A DNA stretch of 64,000 nt from Clostridium akagii DSM 12554 (GTDB lineage Bacteria > Bacillota > Clostridia > Clostridiales > Clostridiaceae), in assembly GCF_000686725.1 (NCBI RefSeq), contig NZ_KK366009.1, forward strand, positions 202,037-266,036. Reading direction: 5' to 3'. Both the position numbers and the translations under genes were made by a program. This document shows positions 8,177-17,110 of this stretch, one piece after another. Position 1 is the stretch's first letter; each line of letters opens with the position of its first letter. The notes under the pieces are model-generated. The model saw only the letters and a list, made by a program, of their open reading frames with translations, did no database searches and was not told where the DNA came from.

Positions 8177-8876
8177 AAAAGGTCCTGATATAAAATTCGT
8201 CGCTCATCTTGATCTTATGAGGGCGTTGCAGAGAACCTTTAAAAGAGCAGCACTTCCAGTGGAATATTCCAATGGATTTAACCCACATATGAGACTTTCC
8301 ATTGCACAACCTCTATCAGTTGGAATGCATTCCACAGGAGAGTATTTGGATATAGAGTTCGGTGAAGAAGTAGATTGTGAAGAAATTAAAGAAAGATTTA
8401 ACAAAAAGTCAACAGATAGTTTAAAACTTTTGAAAGTGGTTGGAATAAAAGAATCCTGTGATAAAGATGGAAAAAAGATTCCACAGTCTATGTCAGCTGT
8501 TGACAGCGCAAGTTATGAAATAAGGATTAAATATGAAGATACTAATGGTTTAGAAGAAAAACTTTTACAATTATCAAAAGAAGACCAGTGGAATATAATT
8601 AAAAAGACAAAAAGTGGCGAAAAAGATACAAATATAAGGCCAATGGTAAGGGAATTTAAATTTGAAATAAAAAATAATGTTTTGATTATTAATGCGACTA
8701 TTTCTTGTGGAAGCAGGGAAAATCTTTCATCAGAATTAGTTTCTGAATATATTAAAACGCATACAAATAACGTTGAGCCTATAGCTTTTACTGAAATCAT
8801 TAGAAAAGAGATATATGGAGCTAGGGGCACAAATATCATACCCCTATGGGAATATTTTGAAAAATATACAGATTAG
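8148..8876 (+). CDS. TIGR03936 / DUF2344 family protein
   Basis: 242 aa, the partner gene of the TIGR03960 radical-SAM protein; in some genomes the two are fused. The N-terminus (RYSIKFKKGPDIKFVAHLDLMRALQR is the family opening, residues 4 onward) contains the conserved HLDLMR and a 'GFNPHMRLSIA' segment. Function is unknown; association with RNase G and L21/L27 genes suggests RNA or ribosome modification. The TTG at 8148 follows GAGGGAGAG by four bases; a GTG at 8154 is the alternative start. The overlap with the upstream gene implies translational coupling. Confidence 0.85.
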   Translation: MKVRYSIKFKKGPDIKFVAHLDLMRALQRTFKRAALPVEYSNGFNPHMRLSIAQPLSVGMHSTGEYLDIEFGEEVDCEEIKERFNKKSTDSLKLLKVVGIKESCDKDGKKIPQSMSAVDSASYEIRIKYEDTNGLEEKLLQLSKEDQWNIIKKTKSGEKDTNIRPMVREFKFEIKNNVLIINATISCGSRENLSSELVSEYIKTHTNNVEPIAFTEIIRKEIYGARGTNIIPLWEYFEKYTD

Positions 8877-8907
8877 ATTATTAATCTAAAGTATCGAGGT
8901 GCAAAAT

Positions 8908-10350
8908 TTGAAAGATGTATATATTGAAAGACAAAAGGACATACTTAAAATATGTATAACAGAGGATGAAAAACTTCGTGAATGTTATATTGAGGAAGAT
9001 GAAGAGACAGTTTATCCAGGACAAATTTATAAGGGTATAGTTAAAAATATTGTCCTGGGTATAAAGTGTGCCTTTGTAGATATTGGAGTAGGAAAAAATG
9101 CTTATATGTATTTAGATTCTAGGTTTGGAAATCTGAATGTTAAAAAGGGTGAAGAGCTGTTAGTTGAAATTGTTAAAGAAAGTATGGGAAGTAAAGGCCC
9201 TAAGGTAAACAATAATATAAGTATACCAGGAAGGTATTCTGTGATAGAAACACTAACTAGTGAAATAAACATCTCAAAAAAAATTGTGGATTCAGATTTG
9301 CAAGAAAAATTTCTTGAAGAAATATATAAACCTTTGGATGTAGGCGTTATGATAAGAACCAATGCAGAAAAAGTGCCTATTGAAGAAATAAACCAAGAAA
9401 TAAATAAGCTATATGGAGTATACAGTGATATTGTAAAGAAGGCAACGTTCACAAATAAACCCAAACTTTTATATAGTCCTGGGGGAGTTTTAGGAAAGAT
9501 TTTACGAGATGCTGTTGGTGAATCCACGAGAAAAGTGGTAGTGAATAGTGAAACTGATTATGAGTTTTTGAAGGACTATTTTAAAGATAAAACGGATATA
9601 AAAACAAGCGTTCAACTCTATAAGGATAATATTCCTATAATGGAATTTTATAGAGTCGAAAGTGAGATCTTGGCCCTCAGAAATAAAAATGTGATTTTGC
9701 CTTGTGGTGGATCAATAGTTATTGATAAAACAGAGGCAATGTATGTTGTAGATGTAAACTCGGGGAAAAATATAAAAGGTATAAATATAGAAAAAACAGT
9801 GGAAATAACAAATTTTGAAGCAGCAAAGGAAATAACAAGACAAATAAAACTTAGAAATTTAAGTGGAATAATTGTTATAGATTTTATTGATATTCAAGAT
9901 AAAAAAGCAAAGAAAAAAATACTGAGTATTTTAGAACATGGATTTAAAGATGATAAAAATAAGACCATAATATATCCTTTTACAGAACTTAATCTTGTAC
10001 AGATCGCAAGGCGTAGAAGGGGAAAATCTATATTAGATTATATAGAAGAGGATTGTAGCCATTGTTTTGGTAAGGGCAAAATACTGAAATTTTCTTATTT
10101 AAAGCATTTAATTAGAAATGATATACTTAGGATTTCATTAAAAAATGAAAATAAACATATATATATTGAAATAGGTGAAGTATACAAGGCAGAAATAACT
10201 AAATCTCTGGAGAGTTTTGTAGAGGATATTCAGGGACTGAATAAAAATATCTATGTTAATTATGTGAAAAATGTTGATAGAATAAAGGTTGAAATGCTAG
10301 TATTTCAAAGTCAAATACAAGAAATGAAAGCTTATAAAATATATGGGTGA
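8908..10350 (+). CDS. rng: Ribonuclease E/G family (RNase G-like)
   Basis: 480 aa. An S1-like RNA-binding domain covers roughly residues 33-115; the RNase E/G catalytic core follows, with the magnesium-binding aspartates in VVDVNSG (D282) and IVIDFID (D325). The zinc-link motif CSHC is at C383 and C386, which in RNase E joins the dimer halves. There is no long C-terminal degradosome scaffold, so it is the short RNase G type, cytoplasmic, for 5'-end-sensing cleavage of mRNA and rRNA precursors. The chosen TTG start at 8908 is seven bases after GAGGT; a GTG at 8899 lies inside that ribosome binding site. Confidence 0.88.
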   Translation: MKDVYIERQKDILKICITEDEKLRECYIEEDEETVYPGQIYKGIVKNIVLGIKCAFVDIGVGKNAYMYLDSRFGNLNVKKGEELLVEIVKESMGSKGPKVNNNISIPGRYSVIETLTSEINISKKIVDSDLQEKFLEEIYKPLDVGVMIRTNAEKVPIEEINQEINKLYGVYSDIVKKATFTNKPKLLYSPGGVLGKILRDAVGESTRKVVVNSETDYEFLKDYFKDKTDIKTSVQLYKDNIPIMEFYRVESEILALRNKNVILPCGGSIVIDKTEAMYVVDVNSGKNIKGINIEKTVEITNFEAAKEITRQIKLRNLSGIIVIDFIDIQDKKAKKKILSILEHGFKDDKNKTIIYPFTELNLVQIARRRRGKSILDYIEEDCSHCFGKGKILKFSYLKHLIRNDILRISLKNENKHIYIEIGEVYKAEITKSLESFVEDIQGLNKNIYVNYVKNVDRIKVEMLVFQSQIQEMKAYKIYG

Positions 10351-10367
10351 TTTACTTTACAAATATG

Positions 10368-10472
10368 GTGACATATGATAAACTGTCATATGTAGACCGC
10401 ACGCAGAGGGTTTTATCGAAACATAGGATTTTAGAATCTTGTGTACCTGAGTTGGCGAGACTGGAATGAGGA
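10368..10472 (+). promoter_or_regulatory. L21 leader RNA (autoregulatory 5' UTR of rplU)
   Basis: The 130-bp gap before rplU contains features of the Firmicute L21 leader: a first hairpin ACATATGA (10371-10378) with TCATATGT (10386-10393), an internal 'GACCGC' segment, and the conserved 3' block GTACCTGAGTTGGCGAGAC (10442-10460) followed by TGGAATGAGGAGG, which contains the ribosome binding site. Such leaders are thought to bind ribosomal protein L21. The assignment rests on memory of the conserved 3' block and on position. Confidence 0.7.
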
Positions 10473-10481
10473 GGTGTTTTT

Positions 10482-10793
10482 ATGTACGCAGTTGTAGTAA
10501 CTGGTGGAAAACAATACAAAGTTTCAGAAGGAGACGTAATATTCGTTGAAAAACTAGAAGCTGAAATTGATTCAAGTGTTGAACTATCTAATGTTCTTGC
10601 AGTTAGCAAGGAAGATGGATTAGTTTTAGGTAAGCCTGTAGTTGAAGGAGCTAAAGTCATTGCAAAAGTAACAGCGCAAGGAAAAGCTAAAAAAATTATA
10701 GTGTTCAAATTTAAGCGTAAAAAAGACTATAGAAGAAAACAAGGACACAGACAACCTTATACTAAGCTTGTAATTGAAAAGATAGAAGCTTAA
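10482..10793 (+). CDS. rplU: 50S ribosomal protein L21
   Basis: 103 aa, full length. The start [14 protein letters not shown] and the basic [14 protein letters not shown] segment near the C-terminus are typical of bL21, which binds 23S rRNA. ATG 10482 follows GAGGAGGTG. First gene of rplU-prp-rpmA, the conserved trio of Firmicutes, under the L21 leader. Confidence 0.97.
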   Translation: MYAVVVTGGKQYKVSEGDVIFVEKLEAEIDSSVELSNVLAVSKEDGLVLGKPVVEGAKVIAKVTAQGKAKKIIVFKFKRKKDYRRKQGHRQPYTKLVIEKIEA

Positions 10794-10795
10794 TT

Positions 10796-11125
10796 ATGAT
10801 AAAAGTTGTTTTTGAAAGAAAATGTAATTACTTAGTTTCATTTGATATAAATGGTCATGCCGATTATGGTTATGAAGGATATGACATAGTATGTAGTGCT
10901 GTATCTGCTGTATCCATATCCATTTGTAATGGTATAACGGATATAGTAAAGGTAAAAGCTAAAATTGGTGAACATGATGGTTATTTGAATTTAGATTTAA
11001 ATGATCAATGTGAAGCACAAATTAAAAAATGTCAAGTATTGATGGAAACCATGCTTTTAGGAATTAAGAACATAGAAGATAATTACAAAGATTATATTAA
11101 ACTAGAAGTAAAGGAGGTGCAGTAG
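10796..11125 (+). CDS. prp: Ribosomal-processing cysteine protease Prp
   Basis: 109 aa, YsxB/Prp family. The catalytic pair is visible as His21 (INGHADYG) and Cys33 (DIVCSAVS), spaced as in characterised Prp. Prp removes the N-terminal extension of L27 before it enters the ribosome. The gene starts 2 bp after the rplU stop and ends 1 bp before rpmA, whose product carries the cleavage motif, so enzyme and substrate are encoded together. The ribosome binding site of rpmA (AAGGAGGTG) lies in its last codons. Confidence 0.93.
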   Translation: MIKVVFERKCNYLVSFDINGHADYGYEGYDIVCSAVSAVSISICNGITDIVKVKAKIGEHDGYLNLDLNDQCEAQIKKCQVLMETMLLGIKNIEDNYKDYIKLEVKEVQ

Positions 11126-11126
11126 A

Positions 11127-11429
11127 ATGCTAAAAATGAACCTTCAGTTATTTGCTCATAAAAAAGGAGTAGGTAGCTCAAGAAATGGAAGAGACAGTGA
11201 ATCAAAGAGACTTGGAGTTAAAAGTGCAGATGGAGAATTCGTACTCGGCGGAAACATACTTGTTAGACAAAGAGGAACAAAGATTCACCCAGGCACTAAC
11301 GTAGGAAAAGGATCAGATGATACACTTTATGCTAAAATTGATGGAGTAGTTAAATTTGAAAGAGTAGGAAAAGACAAAAAGAAAGCAAGTGTTTATCCTG
11401 TAGTTATTGAGGATAGTATAGCTGAATAA
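11127..11429 (+). CDS. rpmA: 50S ribosomal protein L27 with Prp-cleaved N-terminal extension
   Basis: 100 aa. The N-terminus [14 protein letters not shown] contains the Firmicute Prp recognition sequence NLQLFA; cleavage after Phe-Ala exposes AHKKG, the tail that reaches the peptidyl transferase centre. The rest ([17 protein letters not shown], then VRQRGTK) is standard bL27. ATG 11127 follows AAGGAGGTG by about seven bases; ATG 11136 would still include NLQLFA but is farther from the ribosome binding site. Confidence 0.97.
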   Translation: MLKMNLQLFAHKKGVGSSRNGRDSESKRLGVKSADGEFVLGGNILVRQRGTKIHPGTNVGKGSDDTLYAKIDGVVKFERVGKDKKKASVYPVVIEDSIAE

Positions 11430-11434
11430 TTTTG

Positions 11435-11464
11435 GAGCACCCTTTTACCGGGGGTGCTTTTTTA
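11435..11464 (+). terminator. Rho-independent terminator after rpmA
   Basis: AGCACCC (11436-11442) pairs with GGGTGCT (11452-11458) across an eight- to nine-base loop and is followed by a run of T. Transcription of the ribosomal trio probably ends or is attenuated here before obg. Confidence 0.85.
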
Positions 11465-11498
11465 AATCATAAAATTTGTTCTTTAAAAGGAGATTAAT

Positions 11499-12773
11499 AT
11501 GTTTATTGATACGGCCAAAGTATTTATTAAGTCTGGAAAAGGCGGAAATGGTTCGGTTTCGTTCAGAAGAGAAAAGTATGTACCATTAGGTGGCCCTGAT
11601 GGTGGTGACGGTGGTAATGGTGGTAGTGTAACAATTATAACAGATGTTAATATGACCACCCTGCTAGATTTTACCTACAATAGAAAATTTGTTGCAGAAA
11701 ATGGTACAGGAGGTTCTGGTTCAAAGTGTTACGGAAAAGAAGGAGAGAATTTATTTATAAAAGTGCCTGTTGGTACTATTATAAGAGATGCTGAGAGTAA
11801 TAAAATAATGGCAGATTTATCTCACAAAGATGACAAGATTGTAATAGCTAGAGGTGGAAAAGGCGGAAAAGGGAATGTTAAGTTCTGTACATCTACAAGA
11901 CAGGCACCAAATTTTGCAGAGCCAGGTATGCCTGGAGAAGAAAGATGGATTAGTCTTGAATTAAAACTTCTTGCAGATGTAGGACTTGTAGGATTCCCTA
12001 ACGTTGGTAAATCTACACTTCTATCAGTTGTTTCGAAAGCCACTCCAAAGATTGCAAATTATCATTTTACTACTATTAAACCAAACCTAGGAGTAGTAAG
12101 TTTACCTGGAATACCAGGATTTGTAATGGCAGATATTCCTGGAATAATTGAGGGTGCTGCTGAAGGCGTAGGTCTTGGAATACAGTTTTTAAGACATATT
12201 GAGAGAACAAGACTTCTAATTCATGTTATTGACATTTCAGGTAGTGAGGGAAGAGATCCATTAGATGATTTTGAGAAAATCAATGAGGAACTTAAGAAGT
12301 ATAGCGTTAAACTATGGGATAGACCTCAAATTATAGCTGCTAACAAAAGTGATATATGCTATGGAGATGATGTCTTTGAAAGTTTCAAAGCTAAGCTAAA
12401 TGAAATGGGATACAAACATGTATTCAAAATATCTGCAGCTACAAGACAGGGCGTAGATGATTTACTTAAGGAAGCAGCAAGACAGCTTTCCAATATTCCA
12501 ATAGCAGATCTTGAAATTAGTCAAGATGATAAGTTTGTTGAAGAAGAAAGAAGATTTACTTACAATATAATAAAAGAAGGTAATGTTTATATTGTGGAGG
12601 GGACTTTTGTTGATAGATTACTTGACAGTGTTAATGTAAATAATCCTGAATCACTAATGTATTTTCACAAGGTGCTTAAAAACAAAGGCGTTATTGCGGA
12701 GCTTATTTCTATGGGAATACAAGACAATGACTTTGTAAGATTAAATAATTTTGAATTCGAATTTTTAGTATAG
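11499..12773 (+). CDS. obgE: Obg/CgtA GTPase
   Basis: 424 aa. The glycine-rich Obg fold covers residues 1-158 ([10 protein letters not shown] and similar turns), the GTPase domain begins with GFPNVGKS (165-172) and DIPGIIEGA, and NKSD gives base specificity; the last 80 residues form the Gram-positive OCT domain. Obg binds the 50S subunit and links ribosome assembly with stress responses and sporulation. ATG 11499 follows AAAGGAG. Usual position after rpmA. Confidence 0.97.
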   Translation: MFIDTAKVFIKSGKGGNGSVSFRREKYVPLGGPDGGDGGNGGSVTIITDVNMTTLLDFTYNRKFVAENGTGGSGSKCYGKEGENLFIKVPVGTIIRDAESNKIMADLSHKDDKIVIARGGKGGKGNVKFCTSTRQAPNFAEPGMPGEERWISLELKLLADVGLVGFPNVGKSTLLSVVSKATPKIANYHFTTIKPNLGVVSLPGIPGFVMADIPGIIEGAAEGVGLGIQFLRHIERTRLLIHVIDISGSEGRDPLDDFEKINEELKKYSVKLWDRPQIIAANKSDICYGDDVFESFKAKLNEMGYKHVFKISAATRQGVDDLLKEAARQLSNIPIADLEISQDDKFVEEERRFTYNIIKEGNVYIVEGTFVDRLLDSVNVNNPESLMYFHKVLKNKGVIAELISMGIQDNDFVRLNNFEFEFLV

Positions 12774-12783
12774 GAGTGATAAA

Positions 12784-13074
12784 ATGATAACCAGCAAACA
12801 AAGAAGTTACCTAAGATCACTGGCTATGAAACTTGAGCCAATATTTCATGTTGGAAAAAATGGAATAGAGGGTGCGTTTTTAAAGCAAGTAAGGGACGCG
12901 CTTGAAGCAAGGGAACTTATTAAGATAGCTGTTTTAGATAACAGTGAATATACGTCAAGAGAAGCAAGTGACTATATATGCGATAAGATAGGTTGTGACG
13001 GAGTACAGGCAATCGGAAAAAAATTTGTACTTTACAAAAAATCAAATAAAAATTCTAAAATAGAATTAATATAG
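12784..13074 (+). CDS. yhbY: YhbY/CRM-domain RNA-binding protein
   Basis: 96 aa, one CRM domain with the HVGKNG loop (about residues 23-28). CRM proteins associate with pre-50S ribosomal particles. It lies 10 bp after obg with a GGAGTG ribosome binding site, so it is co-transcribed with obg, and is followed by a terminator. Confidence 0.93.
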   Translation: MITSKQRSYLRSLAMKLEPIFHVGKNGIEGAFLKQVRDALEARELIKIAVLDNSEYTSREASDYICDKIGCDGVQAIGKKFVLYKKSNKNSKIELI

Positions 13075-13087
13075 AAAGTAGTGTTTC

Positions 13088-13122
13088 AATCAGGTGATGT
13101 TAGATTTCGCCTGATTATTTTT
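13088..13122 (+). terminator. Terminator after yhbY
   Basis: AATCAGG (13088-13094) pairs with CCTGATT (13110-13116) and is followed by ATTTTT. It closes the obg-yhbY unit. Confidence 0.75.
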
Positions 13123-13160
13123 ATGCAATACAATTTTTTACATATACTAAAAGAAAAATG

Positions 13161-13169
13161 TGGTATAAT
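13161..13169 (+). promoter_or_regulatory. Extended -10 promoter before nadD
   Basis: TGGTATAAT is a consensus extended -10 element (TGn plus TATAAT at 13164-13169), just after the yhbY terminator. No good -35 is visible at 17 bp. The leader to nadD would be about 70 nt. Confidence 0.6.
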
Positions 13170-13242
13170 AAATAATATATTTAGATATAGTTTTAACATT
13201 TATATCAAACTTTATAAACAAATCAACTAAAGAGGTATTAAG

Positions 13243-13845
13243 ATGAAAAAAGGGATAATTGGTGGAACTTTTGATCCATTTCATAATGGTCATATGCATA
13301 TTGCATATGAGGCTTTAGAAAAACTGGAACTGGATAAGATAGTTTTTATACCAACAGGTAATCCACCACATAAAAAAAACAATGAAATAACTGAGGCCAA
13401 TATTAGATATAAGGTAGTGGAGAAAGCAATAAAATATGAAAGTTTTTTTGAAATAAATAATTACGAAATTTTAAAAGAGGGATATAGTTTTACATATGAA
13501 ACTCTTGAATATTTAAGTGAAAAAGAACCTGATACACAGTGGTATTTTATATGCGGAGTGGACTGTTTAATGGAAATTGAGGGATGGAAGAACGTTAGCG
13601 TTATTTTAGAACTTTGTAAGCTAGCGGTTTTTATTAGGCCAGGTTACAAGGAAGAACAAATATGTAATCAAAAGAATAAAATTGAGAAAATATATAACAA
13701 GAATATAATTTTAATTAATTTACCTCAAATGGATATATCATCTTCCTATATTAGAAAAAGAATTGAAAATGGTAAAAATATATCTTATCTTGTGCCTTAC
13801 TCTGTGAATGAAGATATAAAAAAATTAAAATTATATACAAAGTGA
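13243..13845 (+). CDS. nadD: Nicotinate-nucleotide adenylyltransferase
   Basis: 200 aa. GGTFDPFHNGH (residues 5-15) is the nucleotidyltransferase (T/H)xGH motif and SSSYIRKRI near the C-terminus is the second conserved motif. NadD adenylates nicotinate mononucleotide to deamido-NAD. ATG 13243 follows AGAGG. It leads the nadD-yqeK-LCP unit. Confidence 0.95.
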   Translation: MKKGIIGGTFDPFHNGHMHIAYEALEKLELDKIVFIPTGNPPHKKNNEITEANIRYKVVEKAIKYESFFEINNYEILKEGYSFTYETLEYLSEKEPDTQWYFICGVDCLMEIEGWKNVSVILELCKLAVFIRPGYKEEQICNQKNKIEKIYNKNIILINLPQMDISSSYIRKRIENGKNISYLVPYSVNEDIKKLKLYTK

Positions 13846-13855
13846 GGTGATTTTT

Positions 13856-14446
13856 ATGTGGAATGAAGAACAAATGAGAAATTACTTAAAAGAAAATCTA
13901 AGCCAAGGTAGGTATAATCATAGCCTAGGAGTTGAAGATGCAGCAGAAAAATTGGCTAAACAATATGGCGCTAATATAAAAAAAGCCAAAATAGCAGGAT
14001 TAATACATGATTGTGCTAAAGAAATTGATAAAAAAGAGATATTAGATATATGCAGGAAAAATGGAGTGGATATTGATTATGTATTGGAGGCAAATCCATC
14101 ATTACTCCACGGAGCAGCAGGTGCTATTATGGCACAAAAAGTGATGGGCGTTGAAGATGAAGATATACTTAGTGCAATTAAAAATCATACTATAGGTAAA
14201 AGTGATATGAGCCTTTTAGAAAAGGTAATATACCTAGCTGACTACATTGAAACATCTAGAAAATTTCCGGGTATAGAGGAACTTCGTAATGCGGCTTTTA
14301 GGAGTTTAGATGAGGCACTAATACTCTCTTTTGATAAAACAATAGAAGTAGTTATAAGCAGGGGTAATTTGATACATAAAGATACTGTTGAGGCAAGGAA
14401 CTTTATTATATGTAAAGTAGCAAAAGAAAAAGATTATAATAAATGA
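13856..14446 (+). CDS. yqeK: YqeK, HD-domain Ap4A hydrolase
   Basis: 196 aa. The HD superfamily signature is visible as NHSLGVEDAA (first His), LIHDCAKE (HD pair) and later KNHTIG with DYIETSRKFPG. YqeK of Gram-positives hydrolyses diadenosine tetraphosphate symmetrically to ADP. ATG 13856 is five bases after GAGGTGA, whose first bases overlap the nadD stop; an upstream in-frame GTG at 13847 lies inside this ribosome binding site. Confidence 0.92.
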   Translation: MWNEEQMRNYLKENLSQGRYNHSLGVEDAAEKLAKQYGANIKKAKIAGLIHDCAKEIDKKEILDICRKNGVDIDYVLEANPSLLHGAAGAIMAQKVMGVEDEDILSAIKNHTIGKSDMSLLEKVIYLADYIETSRKFPGIEELRNAAFRSLDEALILSFDKTIEVVISRGNLIHKDTVEARNFIICKVAKEKDYNK

Positions 14447-14479
14447 TTATTTAATTTAGGAAGCTTATAAGGGGGAGTT

Positions 14480-15748
14480 ATGAAAATGGAAAATAATAAA
14501 AAAGACTTCAATGTAAAAAAGATATTAAAGAGAGTTGGAATTCCTATTTTAGCTATTTTTATTTGTCTTGCAGTGGGGATTACATGTTTTTCAGTATTTT
14601 ATCTATCTGGAACAAATAGCAAATCTAATTTGGTGAATGTAAAAGCTGTGGTTCCAGAGAAAAATCAACCTGTTAATATTTTGCTTGCAGGGGTTGATGT
14701 AGGTTCCAATGATACAGGGGATTCAAGTAAAGTTAGTAATTCAAATCAAGCAAATTCAATAGTACTATTTCATTACGAACCTGAAAATAAAAAACTAAAC
14801 ATAGTATCAATACCTAGAGATTCACTTATAAAAGTTGATAAAAAAGCAGCTAAGCTAAATTATGCTACTTCAGTAGACGGTGCTAAATTTTTGCAAAGCA
14901 GTGTTGAGAATTTAATGAATATCAAAGTGAATTATTATGTTCAGCTAGATTATACATCGTTTAGAAATATAATAAATTCAATTGGTGGAATAACAATGAA
15001 TGTAAACAAAAAAATGGACTATGACGATAATGTGCAGAACTTACATATTCATTTCGATAATGGAAGTACTCAAAATCTTGATGGGCAAAAGGCAGAAGAA
15101 TATTATAGATGGGTTAAAAATAATAATGATACCGCTATTTTGTCAGGAGAAATTGGAAGAATAAAAAACGAACAAACTTTTTTGGAAACTACTATGAATA
15201 AATTCAGTAGATTTTCAACAATAATAAAGTATCCAGCTATAATATCTTCCGTATCAAAAAATATTGAAAGTAACATGAGCACCTATGATGTTCTTAAATA
15301 TGCACGTGCTTTTAGTCATTTGGATAAATCAAAAGTTACAATGTCTGTGGCAAATGGATTAACTGTTGGGATTGATAGTAACAAATATTATTTAATGGAT
15401 GATGCTGCAAATAGCAAATTATTAGGTAGCAGTGTTAAAGCAAAGGCTGATGTTAAAAAGGCTGATGTTAAAATTGAAATATTAAATGGTACTACTAAAA
15501 ATGGTTTTGCAAAAGGTTTTAAGACACAACTTAACAGCAAAGGGTTTACCAATATTACTACTGGAAATGCACCTCAAAAACCAGTGGCTGTAACAAAGCT
15601 CACTTTTTATGGTACGGATGAAAATAATCTTACTAAAATAAATGATGATATGGGAAATGTAATAAAGGCTAGTGACTATGAATTAGTGGAAGAAAAAAGC
15701 AACAAATATGATATAATTGTAGTACTTGGAGATGACATAAACAAATGA
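14480..15748 (+). CDS. LytR-CpsA-Psr (LCP) family protein with LytR_C tail
   Basis: 422 aa. A short cytoplasmic N-terminus is followed by one membrane anchor (about 17-39). The LCP domain has the conserved IPRDS segment (about 113-117), the NYATSVDG region and GEIGRIKNEQ, the place of the catalytic arginine and RQ. The last about 90 residues form a LytR_C domain (VKIEILNGTTKNG). LCP enzymes transfer polyprenyl-linked glycopolymers to peptidoglycan outside the cell. In many clostridia rsfS follows this gene; here the next gene is ridA. Confidence 0.9.
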   Translation: MKMENNKKDFNVKKILKRVGIPILAIFICLAVGITCFSVFYLSGTNSKSNLVNVKAVVPEKNQPVNILLAGVDVGSNDTGDSSKVSNSNQANSIVLFHYEPENKKLNIVSIPRDSLIKVDKKAAKLNYATSVDGAKFLQSSVENLMNIKVNYYVQLDYTSFRNIINSIGGITMNVNKKMDYDDNVQNLHIHFDNGSTQNLDGQKAEEYYRWVKNNNDTAILSGEIGRIKNEQTFLETTMNKFSRFSTIIKYPAIISSVSKNIESNMSTYDVLKYARAFSHLDKSKVTMSVANGLTVGIDSNKYYLMDDAANSKLLGSSVKAKADVKKADVKIEILNGTTKNGFAKGFKTQLNSKGFTNITTGNAPQKPVAVTKLTFYGTDENNLTKINDDMGNVIKASDYELVEEKSNKYDIIVVLGDDINK

Positions 15749-15765
15749 TATAAGGAGCGATAACA

Positions 15766-16146
15766 ATGGAAAAAATTATTATTAACACAAAAAATGCACC
15801 TAAAGCTATTGGTCCATATTCTCAGGCAATAAAAGTAGGAAACTTACTCTATACGTCAGGTCAAATACCATTAGATCCTATAACAGGCAAATTAGTTGAT
15901 GACAATGTAAAGAATGCAACTGATCAGTGCTTAAAGAATATAGGAAAAATATTAGATGAAGCTAATTCTTCTTTTGATAAGGTTGTGAAGACTACCGTAT
16001 TTATTAAGAATATGGGCGATTTTCCAGATGTGAATGAGGTGTATGGTAAGTATTTTAAGGATAATCAACCCGCAAGATCTTGTGTTGAGGTTAAGCTTCC
16101 TAAGGATGCATTAGTTGAAATAGAGGTAATAGCAATAGTAGATTAG
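15766..16146 (+). CDS. ridA: RidA family enamine/imine deaminase
   Basis: 126 aa. The IGPYSQAIK and SGQIPLDP segments and the C-terminal PARSCVEV with the conserved Arg are standard RidA features. RidA hydrolyses reactive enamines from PLP enzymes. Start ATG 15766 follows AAGGAG. The gap to the LCP gene is 17 bp. Confidence 0.95.
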   Translation: MEKIIINTKNAPKAIGPYSQAIKVGNLLYTSGQIPLDPITGKLVDDNVKNATDQCLKNIGKILDEANSSFDKVVKTTVFIKNMGDFPDVNEVYGKYFKDNQPARSCVEVKLPKDALVEIEVIAIVD

Positions 16147-16151
16147 GATGT

Positions 16152-17063
16152 GTGAATGAAAAAATGGATAACAAACTAGAGTATTGTATTAAGGATGAAG
16201 CTATTGGTACTAAAATAAGAGAATATCTAAAAAATAAATTAAATATATCCTCAAGGTTTATAAAAAAAGCCGCCATTGAAAGAAGAATTTTTGTTAATGG
16301 ATTCCCTGTGAAAATGAATTATATTTTAAGGAATGAGGATAAGATTCAAATAGACTTACACAGGGAGGAAAGTCAGGATATTGTTCCTCAGAAAATGGAT
16401 TTGTCTATTATATATGAAGACGAGGATGTAGTTGTTGTTAATAAACCACCAGGAATAGTAGTTCATCCAACTAAGCGATATCAAGAAGGAACCCTTGCAA
16501 ATGGATTATTATACTACTTTAAAGAAAAAGGGGAAGATTGTATAGTTAGGCTTGTCAATAGATTAGATATGGATACATCAGGTCTTATTCTAATTGCAAA
16601 AAATCAATTTGCTCATATGGCACTTGCTAGAGATATGAAATTAGAATCATTTAAAAAAGGATATATAGCGGTGGTTATGGGAAGTCTAGAAAAAAATACT
16701 GGGATAATTGATTTGCCAATATACAGAACTGGTGGAGACAGTATAAACAGGGTTATAGATGAAAGAGGGCAAAGTAGTGTAACACACTATGAAGTAGTTG
16801 AAAGCTTAAATGCAGGTGACATATTAAAACTGGAGCTTGAAACAGGGAGAACTCATCAAATAAGGGTACATCTGAGCAGTATTGGACATCCGATTTTTGG
16901 TGACACTCTATATGGTGGGGATAATGATATTATTACAAGGCAGGCACTTCATGCATATAAATTAAGTTTTCCACATCCTAAAACAGGAAAACTAGTTGAA
17001 CTTGAAATAGATATTCCAAAGGATATTAAAGATTTGATTTTAGAATTGAAAAAAAAATATTAG
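16152..17063 (+). CDS. RluD/RluA-type pseudouridine synthase
   Basis: 303 aa. An S4 RNA-binding domain covers about residues 12-70, followed by the pseudouridine synthase domain with the catalytic RLDMDTSG motif (Asp) and ETGRTHQIRVH. Similar proteins isomerise uridines in 23S rRNA; which sites cannot be told. The start is uncertain: GTG 16152 stands four bases after AGG, ATG 16164 is too far from it. It follows ridA by 5 bp. Confidence 0.9.
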   Translation: MNEKMDNKLEYCIKDEAIGTKIREYLKNKLNISSRFIKKAAIERRIFVNGFPVKMNYILRNEDKIQIDLHREESQDIVPQKMDLSIIYEDEDVVVVNKPPGIVVHPTKRYQEGTLANGLLYYFKEKGEDCIVRLVNRLDMDTSGLILIAKNQFAHMALARDMKLESFKKGYIAVVMGSLEKNTGIIDLPIYRTGGDSINRVIDERGQSSVTHYEVVESLNAGDILKLELETGRTHQIRVHLSSIGHPIFGDTLYGGDNDIITRQALHAYKLSFPHPKTGKLVELEIDIPKDIKDLILELKKKY

Positions 17064-17110
17064 GAAAAAAAGTTTAGATGCTATTTATAATAGTCTCTAA
17101 ACTTTTTTCC
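17063..17110. terminator. Bidirectional terminator between the rluD-type gene and the carboxypeptidase gene
   Basis: GGAAAAAAAGTTTAGA (17063-17078) pairs with TCTAAACTTTTTTCC (17096-17110). A/T runs on both sides let it work for both converging genes; it overlaps the last codons of the minus-strand gene. Confidence 0.8.
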
